Below, one piece after another: positions 50,992-58,977 of a stretch of 64,000 nucleotides of DNA; positions within the stretch are counted from its first letter, which is position 1, and every line of letters starts with the position of its first letter. Source of the DNA: Candidatus Thermochlorobacter aerophilus (GTDB taxonomy: Bacteria; Bacteroidota; Chlorobiia; Chlorobiales; Thermochlorobacteraceae). The stretch spans positions 1 to 64,000 of the forward strand of contig PHFL01000026.1 of the NCBI GenBank assembly GCA_002794105.1. The letters run 5' to 3'. Under the pieces are notes generated by a model that did not search any database, had not been told where the DNA came from, and saw only the letters and a program-made list of their open reading frames with translations. Made by a program: the position numbers and the translations under genes.

Positions 50992-51173
50992 TGTCATGCC
51001 GAGCGATTCTTCTCTGTCATGCTGAGCATCAGCGAGGAATCCACTCATGGATGCTTCGCTTAGCATGACAATTGCGCAAGCGTGGATGCTCTGCTGCGCT
51101 CAGCATGACAAGGCTGTCATTCCGAATGCAGTGAGAAATCCACTATGGATACTTCACTGCGTTTAGTATGATA
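50992..51173 (+). repeat. Decayed TGTCATGCTGAGC palindromic repeat tract
   Basis: The 309 bp between tmRNA and the HIT gene hold no ORF but several related short words. TGTCATGCCGAGC (50992), TGTCATGCTGAGC (51015) and TGTCATTCCGAATGC (51115) are direct copies; GCTTAGCATGACA (51058-51070) and GCTCAGCATGACA (51098-51110) are inverted copies. Spans 51015-51070 and 51115-51173 each form an imperfect palindrome with AGGAATCC/AGAAATCC and GGATGCTTC/GGATACTTC inside. This looks like remains of a REP- or MITE-type element. Confidence 0.75.
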
Positions 51174-51266
51174 AGCTGCTACACTTGCTATACATTTAGC
51201 ACTACGTGCGAATGTACACCATGCACGAACCGTTATGACCCACTAAACGGCAACCAATCACTGTAG

Positions 51267-52169
51267 ATGGAACAGCTATTTTCACCTTGGCGCTCCCAAT
51301 ACATAGAATCCTTTAAGGGAGACCGAAAGACAGACCGCAAATCTATCTTCGCTGACATCCCACCTGAAGAAGACGAGGCTCGCATGGTGATATATCGTGC
51401 CAAGACAAGTTTCATCATCATGAATCTCTACCCCTACAATGCTGGTCACGTAATGATTGTGCCTTACAAGCAAACTCCGAATTTTTCCGACCTCGATAGC
51501 GATACACGCCTCGAGATTATGAACCTAATTGATCTTTCCATGCGCGCCCTGACCAAAGTACTTTCGCCACATGGCTTCAATGTAGGCTTAAACTTGGGGT
51601 CAGTAGCAGGCGGCAGCGTAGACTCGCACATTCACTTTCATGTGGTGCCGCGCTGGCATGGCGATACCAACTTTATGCCCGTTATCGCCGATACAAAAGT
51701 CATCAGCAACGACATGCGCGCCCTCTACTACAAGCTCCGTGATGCCATACACCAGATACTTAACGCTCCAAATCAAATGACTGCCGAAGAATTGGTTTCT
51801 GCCCTTAAAGAGGTTTCAAAAGACCTCCTAATGCCCAGCGAATCCGACTATCCCTTCGAGATTTTCCGATGGGAAAACGCCATGCCCACCATAGACGAAG
51901 TCCTCACCCGCGCCGGATACGCTGCCGACACGCCTGTAGAAAGCGTCGAGCTTGACTACCTTTTTCGTAACCTATGCGAAGCCCAAGAATGGCATGATGA
52001 CGCACAAAAAGCACAAGCCGCAAAATTCCGCCAATTTGCCGACCTGATGAAGTCGCATCTGAAAGGCTTACAGGTCTATCGCATCGGCACGGTTGAAATT
52101 GATGTTTATGCTGTGGGTAAAATCGGTAAAGATGTGGTCGGCTTTAAGACCAAAATGATTGAGACCTGA
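51267..52169 (+). CDS. HIT-family nucleotide hydrolase fused to NuiA-like domain
   Basis: 300 residues. Residues 1-165 match HIT proteins of the Ap4A phosphorylase type: LFSPWRSQYIESF, NLYPYNAGHVMIVPY, GFNVGLNLGSVAGGSVDSH and the histidine triad HIHFHVVPRW (from residue 121), then GDTNFM. The CxxC zinc pair of many relatives is replaced by SIFA. Residues about 170-300 are unlike HIT and resemble the nuclease A inhibitor fold NuiA (LLMPSESDYPFEIFRW, LKGLQVYRIGTVEIDVYAVGK, VGFKTKMIET). A fusion of dinucleoside polyphosphate hydrolysis and a NuiA-like module is unusual. A small hairpin (52171-52183) follows the stop. Confidence 0.82.
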   Translation: MEQLFSPWRSQYIESFKGDRKTDRKSIFADIPPEEDEARMVIYRAKTSFIIMNLYPYNAGHVMIVPYKQTPNFSDLDSDTRLEIMNLIDLSMRALTKVLSPHGFNVGLNLGSVAGGSVDSHIHFHVVPRWHGDTNFMPVIADTKVISNDMRALYYKLRDAIHQILNAPNQMTAEELVSALKEVSKDLLMPSESDYPFEIFRWENAMPTIDEVLTRAGYAADTPVESVELDYLFRNLCEAQEWHDDAQKAQAAKFRQFADLMKSHLKGLQVYRIGTVEIDVYAVGKIGKDVVGFKTKMIET

Positions 52170-52431
52170 CGGCATAGGATGCCACCGCTATTTTCCTCCA
52201 AACGCGCGGAACTTTTTGCTCTTTTCTTTACCTCTTACTTTTTGAACACTGCTACTCCCTGTTCTTAGGTTTTCCTTAGGTCAGTTATTTATCTTTTGGT
52301 GCAGTGTGGGTGTAACATTGTTTCCTCTGTCTTAACTCATGATTTGAAACCCGCACAAGGCACGAAAGCCCCGGACATGATTTTCCCAATGTTCTTTCAA
52401 TAGTAAAGTCAACAAGTGTTCATATGTGGTC

Positions 52432-53705
52432 ATGGACAGATATTGCCCTATTCCGTCGCCTACTGATTCTGATACGCTTGCTTGTCTTAGCGTTCTTGTC
52501 AAAATTCAGCATAACTTATTGGAATGCCACGATTCAGAAACGCTTTTCGCTTCACTTCTGCCCGACATCCGGCTGGCTGCCTGTACAAGCTATGCCTACT
52601 TTTTCAGAAATGTGCCACTCTTTGATGGGCAGCCGACCTACTCACTTGTCGCTGAATCTCATCTGCCTAATTTGCCCCCACGCAAAGACCATCCCAACTT
52701 TGCGCTCTTGCCGCACGCTCACTTGCCGAACTGGACAGCGACTTTGATGAATCACGGTCTTGTTTTCGGCACGCCAAACGATTTTGCTGGCGAAGAGCGA
52801 TTTTTTATGTCGCTGCATGGCATTCACTCCATTTTGCTTGTGCCTGTCATTGCGGGCAAGCAGTTCTTGGGCTTTTTGGGTATTGACGATTGTGTAGAAG
52901 AACGAAAGTGGTCCGAGGCTGATAAGGCACTCTTGCAGAATGTTGCCTTTGCGCTGGCTCATGCGCTTTTGCGGTTGCAGACTACCCAGAACTTGCAGCG
53001 CGCCTGCCAAGAAAAGACGGAACTGATGGAGATTTTGGCTCACGACCTTAAAAATCCGCTATCAGCTATTTCGCTCAGCGTAGATACCCTTCTTCGCAAG
53101 CATGACAGAATTTCAAGCGAGCAACTTGAAAAGCGGCTTTTTCAAATTAAGGAGTTGGTGCATAGAATGACAGACATCTGCCATCAGATGCTTAGGGAGA
53201 GCATTTGTCTTCCTCTGAATCTGGTTTCACGGCCTTGCACCCCGAGCCGCTTGGCATTGCGAATTTGATTGAGACCCTTGTGGAAGCGCTGCAACTTCAG
53301 GCAGCTGCCAAAAATTTGCAGTTGATGGTTGAAGCAAGCAAAAGCGTTCCCAAAGCGTTTGCCGACAGGATTGCAGTTTTACAGATTTTGGAGAATCTGA
53401 TTTCCAATGCCATCAAGTTTTCGCCCTTTGGGAAAAGAATTTGGATACGGCTGCGTGCGCATCATCAGCATGTGCGCATTGAAGTTGCTGACGAGGGTCC
53501 GGGCATCAAGCCAGAGGAGATGAAACGACTTTTTCAAAAGCGCATGCGGCTTTCTGCACAGCCAACGGGCGGCGAGTCATCAACGGGCTACGGGCTTTGG
53601 ATTTGCAAGACTTTGGTCAATGCCATGTGCGGTCGCATTTGGTGTGAGAGCACCGAAGGTCAAGGCGCAACTTTCATTGTAGAGTTACCAGTGTTTCATG
53701 ATTGA
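52432..53705 (+). pseudogene. GAF-domain histidine kinase split by a frameshift
   Basis: Two reading frames together make one sensor kinase. The first (52432 to a stop at 53268) has a GAF domain (LFASLLPDIRLAACTSY to FLGFLGIDD) and a HisKA helix with the phospho-acceptor His in MEILAHDLKNPLSAISLSVD. The second frame, open from 53196 to 53705, carries the ATPase domain (ILENLISNAIKFSP, VADEGPGIKPEEM, STGYGLWICKTLV). A -1 shift near 53195-53205 would join MLRE to HLSSSESG. Without it the kinase lacks ATP binding. No slippery heptamer is seen, so this is either a mutation or a sequence error. Confidence 0.8.
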
Positions 53706-54788
53706 CTACGCACCAGATTGAGCTTTGAGCCGTTCGGTCTGGTATTGCAGTTTTAGTGCTTCAAGCAATTTGTCTAAATCACCGTTGATAATCTCCTGAA
53801 GGTTCCAATTTTTGAACTCGCCTTCTAAGCGGTGGTCGGTTACACGGTTTTGAGGGAAGTTGTAGGTGCGGATTTTATCGCTGCGGTCGCCGCTACCCAC
53901 CATAGAGCGACGCATGTCGGTGCGCTGCTGCAATTGTTCTTGAAGTTTGGCATCATAGAGTTTTGTTCGGAGCATTTTCATGGCGCGCTCTCGGTTTTGC
54001 AGTTGCGAGCGTTCTTCTTGGCAAGCAACCACAATACCTGTTGGGATGTGTCGGATTCGCACTGCGGTTTCAACTTTGTTGACATTTTGTCCACCTTTGC
54101 CGCCACTTCGGAAGGTTGAGATTTCCAAGTCTTCACGACGAATTTCAACATCGACTTCTTCAGCTTCGGGGAGCACTGCCACAGATGCGGCTGAGGTATG
54201 CACGCGCCCCTGAGACTCAGTCTCTGGCACACGCTGCACACGATGCACGCCGCTTTCAAATTTCATGGTGCCATAGACATCTTCGCCACTTAGGCTGAAG
54301 ATGACTTCTTTGAAGCCTCCCATGGCAGCACTATCGTTGTAGTCCAAAAGTTCCAGTTTCCAGCCTTTGCGTTCGGCATAGCGCTGATACATTCGGAAGA
54401 GGTCGGCGGCAAACAGGGCGGCTTCCTCTCCACCTGTGCCCGCACGAATCTCCACGATAGCGTTGCGTGAATCTGCTTCTTCTTTCGGCAGAAGTAGAAT
54501 TTTCAGCTTTTCTTCAAGTTTTGGGATTTGTTCAGAGAGCGTATCATATTCTTGCTGTGCCAGTGCATGCATGTCGGGGTCTTTTTCGGAATAGAGCATT
54601 TCTTTTGCAGCTGCAAGGTCTGACTTGGCACGCTTGTAGTCTGCATACACTTTTACGACCTCACTTAAGGCTCGATACTCTCGGCTTAGCTTGCGAAACT
54701 TTTCCTGATTTGCAATTGTCTCTGGCAAGGCCAGTTGTGCCTCAATCTCTTTGTAGCGTTCAACCAATTGGTCAAGCTTCTCGAACAT
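53706..54788 (-). CDS. prfA: Peptide chain release factor 1
   Basis: Terminates translation at UAA and UAG. 360 residues, the normal RF1 length. The codon-recognition site reads [22 protein letters not shown], with PET at the RF1-type PxT position (not the SPF of RF2). The catalytic loop is [18 protein letters not shown] with the GGQ. It begins [20 protein letters not shown]. The 3' end is one base from the end of the convergent histidine kinase pseudogene. Confidence 0.95.
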   Translation of the reverse strand: MFEKLDQLVERYKEIEAQLALPETIANQEKFRKLSREYRALSEVVKVYADYKRAKSDLAAAKEMLYSEKDPDMHALAQQEYDTLSEQIPKLEEKLKILLLPKEEADSRNAIVEIRAGTGGEEAALFAADLFRMYQRYAERKGWKLELLDYNDSAAMGGFKEVIFSLSGEDVYGTMKFESGVHRVQRVPETESQGRVHTSAASVAVLPEAEEVDVEIRREDLEISTFRSGGKGGQNVNKVETAVRIRHIPTGIVVACQEERSQLQNRERAMKMLRTKLYDAKLQEQLQQRTDMRRSMVGSGDRSDKIRTYNFPQNRVTDHRLEGEFKNWNLQEIINGDLDKLLEALKLQYQTERLKAQSGA

Positions 54789-54850
54789 CTTTTGCGACAG
54801 GTTTGCAAGTTTTTACGATTCTTCACGCATTGTAATACATTTGTTGCGTG

Positions 54851-56614
54851 TCAGTGAGTTACATGGTTGAGTTTGCTTTTGTGGTAGCCATATAGGAAGT
54901 AGATACATAGCCCTACTGCTAGCCATATACCGAAACGGATCCAGTTTGCCATGCCCAACTCGGTCATCAAGTAGCCTACTGACAGTACTGCAAGTGCAGG
55001 GATTAAAGAGAATTCACGAGTGAAGCAGTAGTAGGCTAACACGATGGTACCAATGCCATAGGTTGTTAGCGGAATGCGCTGCCCAATCTGACTCCACAGG
55101 GATTGCTCACTGTCGAGTTTCAGCGTGAAGAACTCTCGCACACCTTCTGGGTTGAGCACTACCACACTGCTCCAAATCAACACCACAATGAGTGGCACCC
55201 AGTATTTGCCATTCACAAATGGAATTTTGAACCGACGTTCAGCAAATGGCTCCGATTTTTCTAAGACCATTACACCGCTGGAGACCAACAAGAAGGCGAA
55301 GAGTGTACCAATGCTGGTTAAATCGGTTACCACAGTAATGTTTGCAAACAGCGAAGGAATACCAACAATAAGCCCTGTAAGAATAGTTGAAAACGATGGT
55401 GTCTTGAAGCGTGGATGAATTTCAGCGAAGCGTTTTGGCAATAGTCCATCACGGCTCATTGCCATCCAGATACGCGGTTGCCCTAGTTGAAACACCAGCA
55501 TCACAGATGCCATAGCAATGACGGCACTTAGGGCAACAATGCCCGATACCCACTGTAGTTTCACCCCTTCAGGTCCAAATACAAACGCCAATGGGTCACC
55601 GACATTGAGTAGCTTGTAACTGCTCATTCCTGTTAGCACCAGAGCTACAGCAATGTAGAGCAGTGTACAAATTAGCAGTGAATAAATCATGCCTCGCGGT
55701 AAATCGCGCTGTGCGTCTTTGCATTCTTCCGCCGTAGTTGAAATGGCATCGAAGCCGATGTATGCAAAGAATACTGCCGATACGCCTTGCATCACGCCAG
55801 AGAGTCCATTTGGTGCAAAGGGACTCCAGTTACTTGGTTTGACATAAAACGCACCCAAGACTATCACAAGTATCACCACGCCGACTTTTAGCAGCACCAT
55901 GATGTTTGTCATCATGCGAGATTCTTTGATGCCCACATAAACGATTGCTGTAATGACGGCATTGATGAAAAAGGCAGGCAAGTCACATATTAGCCGAACC
56001 CCAGCAATAACAGGCGCGTGGGTCCAAGTTTTGTAGGCGTCGAGAAGGTTTGCAAAGTCTAAATTTTTTTCCAGCTCTTCCAGCGTCAGTCCGCGTGCCA
56101 GCTCGGCTTCCACTTTCGTTGCGGCTTGCAAGGCAGTGAAATAATCCATAGACAGGTAGTCTGGGAATTGGATGCCATAGCCTGCCAGCAACGATGTAAA
56201 ATAGTCGCTCCAAGAGATGGCAACCACAATATTGCCAACAGCATACTCCATAATCAAGCCCCAACCGATAATCCAAGCAAAGAGCTCGCCGAATGTGGCG
56301 TATGCGTAGGTGTAAGCCGAGCCAGCGACAGGAATTAATGAGGCAAATTCTGCATAGCACAGCACAGAGAATCCACAAGCAATTGCAGTGAACACAAATA
56401 GCAGCGACACAGCCGGTCCCCCTGAGTATGCCGCGTTACCAATGGTCGAGAAAATGCCTGCACCTACCACTGCTGCAATTCCAAACATGGTTAGGTCAAA
56501 GACACTCAGGGTTTTCACCAGCGAGTGTGTTTTTTCGCCATCCCCAAAGCCGTTTTCTACATCGTTTTGAATTTGCTGAATAGATTTCTTTCGAAAGAGA
56601 GAACGGTTTAGCAT
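54851..56614 (-). CDS. APC-family amino acid permease
   Basis: A 587-residue inner-membrane transporter of the amino acid-polyamine-organocation superfamily, cationic amino acid transporter-like. About 13 hydrophobic helices are readable. The first helix holds LTMFGIAAVVGAGIFSTIGNAA with the glycine-rich break that binds the substrate carboxylate, followed by AGSAYTYAYATFGELFAWIIGW and FFAYIGFDAISTTAEECKDAQRDLPRG. The substrate is not determinable. It lies about 60 bp upstream of prfA on the same strand. Confidence 0.92.
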   Translation of the reverse strand: MLNRSLFRKKSIQQIQNDVENGFGDGEKTHSLVKTLSVFDLTMFGIAAVVGAGIFSTIGNAAYSGGPAVSLLFVFTAIACGFSVLCYAEFASLIPVAGSAYTYAYATFGELFAWIIGWGLIMEYAVGNIVVAISWSDYFTSLLAGYGIQFPDYLSMDYFTALQAATKVEAELARGLTLEELEKNLDFANLLDAYKTWTHAPVIAGVRLICDLPAFFINAVITAIVYVGIKESRMMTNIMVLLKVGVVILVIVLGAFYVKPSNWSPFAPNGLSGVMQGVSAVFFAYIGFDAISTTAEECKDAQRDLPRGMIYSLLICTLLYIAVALVLTGMSSYKLLNVGDPLAFVFGPEGVKLQWVSGIVALSAVIAMASVMLVFQLGQPRIWMAMSRDGLLPKRFAEIHPRFKTPSFSTILTGLIVGIPSLFANITVVTDLTSIGTLFAFLLVSSGVMVLEKSEPFAERRFKIPFVNGKYWVPLIVVLIWSSVVVLNPEGVREFFTLKLDSEQSLWSQIGQRIPLTTYGIGTIVLAYYCFTREFSLIPALAVLSVGYLMTELGMANWIRFGIWLAVGLCIYFLYGYHKSKLNHVTH

Positions 56615-56761
56615 GTCAAGGTCTATTCGTGTCTTGTTGGCAACGCCTGTGTGTTTGTTGTTATCTATGTGATAGATGATTGCTTGCTGACTTACTGCTT
56701 GCTTTAGCCACCCCTATTGTCACAGCACTCCAGTTTGAACACAGGTCTTTTAGGGCGCGTT

Positions 56762-57634
56762 TCATAGCGACCAATCTATCTTTCGCACGACTAAGGTTGG
56801 GCATTCGCTACGGCTTGAAACTTCCACAGCTGTCGAGCCCAAGAAAAACTGTTTGAACCCGCTTGCCCCATGTGCAGACAGCACAATCAGGTCAATGGTA
56901 TTTTCCTTGGCATACTTCAAGATGGCATTACTTGGCGACATTCCCTTAATGTCGTCATTGACGAACAATCGTTTCAGACCGTTGAGGGTTAGCATCCGCT
57001 TGATGGTATCCATCTCAATTTTTGGGTCTTTTGTTGCCAATGACTGCACTGAACGATAATGCACAACATGGACATCCGAGTCGTATTCTTTGGCGAATTT
57101 GATAAGATACGGTATAGCTTGCTGTGAAAGCTCTGAAAAATCAGTTGGGAAAAGTAGTCGAATTGGGCGGAATTTTTGTTCTGGGCGAGAGAAAATCATC
57201 AGTGGACATGGGGCGGTGCGCACAACACGGTAAGTTGTGCTACCTACGATGAACTGATTGGTAATGCCCATGCTCCGAGTTGCCATCATGATAAGACCAA
57301 CATGCTGTTCTTTGCTGATGCGTGTAATCACCTCTGTCGGTCTGCCAAACGCAGTCATCATGCTCACATTCTGTGCATTACGCAACTTAGGTTGAATATG
57401 CAGTTTCATCCGATTTTGTGAATCCTGCTCTAAGGTGCGATGCAGCATTTGTATATCTGCATCGTTTTTGCGATAGGGGGCATATTCTGGCGCCGTATCA
57501 TCGACCACATTAAGCACAATAATTGCGGCGTCGAAGATTTCGGCTACTTTTGTGGCATGCTCAACCACCGACTGCGACTGCGGTGAAAAATCTACCGGGC
57601 AAAGAATTTTGCGAACAATTGCCTGCTGGATCAT
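56762..57634 (-). CDS. Tandem universal stress protein
   Basis: 290 residues, two Usp domains. The first starts KILCPVDFSPQSQSVVEHAT and ends with MATRSMGITNQFIVGSTTYRVVRTAPCPLMIF. The second starts IRLLFPTDFSELSQQAIPYL and ends with LSAHGASGFKQFFLGSTAVEVSSRSECPTLVV. The GxxGx(9)GS-type ATP-binding motif is clear in the second and altered (SMG) in the first. Likely a cytoplasmic nucleotide-binding stress protein. It follows holA by 4 bp, so the two are probably co-transcribed. Confidence 0.92.
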   Translation of the reverse strand: MIQQAIVRKILCPVDFSPQSQSVVEHATKVAEIFDAAIIVLNVVDDTAPEYAPYRKNDADIQMLHRTLEQDSQNRMKLHIQPKLRNAQNVSMMTAFGRPTEVITRISKEQHVGLIMMATRSMGITNQFIVGSTTYRVVRTAPCPLMIFSRPEQKFRPIRLLFPTDFSELSQQAIPYLIKFAKEYDSDVHVVHYRSVQSLATKDPKIEMDTIKRMLTLNGLKRLFVNDDIKGMSPSNAILKYAKENTIDLIVLSAHGASGFKQFFLGSTAVEVSSRSECPTLVVRKIDWSL

Positions 57635-57638
57635 TGAG

Positions 57639-58685
57639 TTATGACACGAGTTTTTGAATTAAATTGAGCACTAGTAGCGCCTCATCGGTTTTAGGGAGAA
57701 TGCCCTTCAGAGATAAATCTGCCTGATGCAGTGCTAGCAATGCCCGCTCAATATCGGTTAGGGAAAACATCTCTGCATACTGCTGGTATTCCTTCAAAAA
57801 GTAGATTTGGGCGCCAAACAATCCAAGCTCTTTTGCCACATCTTGGTCGCTCATGCGCCGCACTGCTGAAGCTTTTAGCTTCCAAAGTCTAACAAAAAAT
57901 AGCGTAAAGTAATTTACAATTGGCACAGGCGTGCCTTCTTTATCTAAAATTTTGAGGGCAATGCCCGTCGCTTGGCGTAAATTCCGCTCGGCAATGGCTT
58001 GTTGCAAGGCAAAGACATCATATTCTTTCAGGACGGCTACTGCATTCAGCACGTCCTGTCCAGTGATGGTTCTATCTGCGCGCTCACCAGCGTAATTTAT
58101 GAGCTTTTGAATTTCGCTACTTAGCTCACGAGTGGCATTGCCAACAAAGGTATCTAAGTTGCGCAACGCTTCCGGTGTTAGCCGCCAGCCTAGGCGAGCG
58201 GCATACTGCTCGGCAAACTCTGCTCCCGACTTTGGCGACACAAACTCATAGCTAACTTTTTCTAACCATGAATAAGGTTCCTTTTTGAGCTCTTGCTTAT
58301 CGAGAGCCCCAGCTGTCAGCACCAGCGTTGTTGTTGCCAAGGGATTTCGCAGATACTGCGCAAATTCTGTAAGATGCGCCGCCTGCTTTTCTTTGGTAGA
58401 CTCTTTGCGGAGCTTTTCAAACTGACGCACAATAACCAACCGCCGCGCCGCAAACATCGAATGCTCCGAAGCTGCCGATACAATTGCACCTAAGGTCGTC
58501 TCTGCACCGTAGAGCACTACAGTGCTTGTTGCTTGCTCCACCTCATCTTTGAATAGCACAGCTTTTAACGCCTCAAGCGTCTCTTCAATCAGGAAGTCTT
58601 CTTCTCCATAGAAAAAATAGACTGGTTCTATTTTCTTCTTGCGCAGTAGTGTGTCGAGGTCAGAAAGTGAGACTCGCTTTGCCAC
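57639..58685 (-). CDS. holA: DNA polymerase III subunit delta
   Basis: A clamp-loader subunit that opens the beta sliding clamp. 348 residues. N-terminal domain with PVYFFYGEEDFLIEETLEALK (the helix that contacts the clamp region), RRLVIVRQFEKL, and LVLTAGALDKQELKKE; the C-terminal helical part has YDVFALQQAIAERNLRQATGIALKIL and ALLALHQADLSLKG. Distinct from tau/gamma because no Walker A is present. It begins MAKRVSLSDLDTLLRK. The tRNA-Val gene lies 68 bp upstream on the same strand. Confidence 0.9.
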   Translation of the reverse strand: MAKRVSLSDLDTLLRKKKIEPVYFFYGEEDFLIEETLEALKAVLFKDEVEQATSTVVLYGAETTLGAIVSAASEHSMFAARRLVIVRQFEKLRKESTKEKQAAHLTEFAQYLRNPLATTTLVLTAGALDKQELKKEPYSWLEKVSYEFVSPKSGAEFAEQYAARLGWRLTPEALRNLDTFVGNATRELSSEIQKLINYAGERADRTITGQDVLNAVAVLKEYDVFALQQAIAERNLRQATGIALKILDKEGTPVPIVNYFTLFFVRLWKLKASAVRRMSDQDVAKELGLFGAQIYFLKEYQQYAEMFSLTDIERALLALHQADLSLKGILPKTDEALLVLNLIQKLVS

Positions 58686-58753
58686 AAGGCTTTGCTTTCG
58701 AGAAAGTTATTGCGTCTCAGCGGAGACAGGATTTATGTATGGAGATTGCGGTG

Positions 58754-58826
58754 TGGGCAATACTAGATTCGAACTAGTGACCTTTCGCGTGTGAAGCGAA
58801 CGCTCTAACCGCTGAGCTAATTGCCC
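58754..58826 (-). tRNA. tRNA-Val (anticodon CAC)
   Basis: Read on the minus strand, 73 nt fold into a complete cloverleaf. The acceptor arm is GGGCAAT/ATTGCCC, the D-arm GCTC/GAGC, the anticodon stem TTCGC/GCGAA with loop TTCACAC (anticodon CAC), and the T-arm ACTAG/CTAGT with TTCGAAT. The discriminator is A. No CCA is encoded, unlike the tmRNA. Confidence 0.95.
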
Positions 58827-58977
58827 ATGTAAGTCGCTAGAAAAATAGTGTTTTTTTAGTTTTCTTCCAAGTACTACGGCATGGCAAGGCAGTTTGTTGC
58901 TTACTCTGTGCAAGTTTTGCCTGTTGGCATTAAACTTCCTTTCGTCGTAAATTTTCTTCGAACTTAATGCAAAGGGT

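Noticed and set aside
52171-52183. GGCAT AGG ATGCC hairpin after the HIT-NuiA gene as a terminator
   Set aside because: The stem is only 5 bp with a 3-base loop and the following sequence has only a weak T tract.
53190-53215. Programmed -1 frameshift in the histidine kinase
   Set aside because: No X XXY YYZ slippery sequence or clear downstream structure was found; mutation or sequence error is simpler.
53706-54788. Assignment as release factor 2 because of the GGKGGQNVN loop
   Set aside because: The recognition site has a PxT motif (PET) rather than SPF and the length is 360 residues, both RF1 traits.
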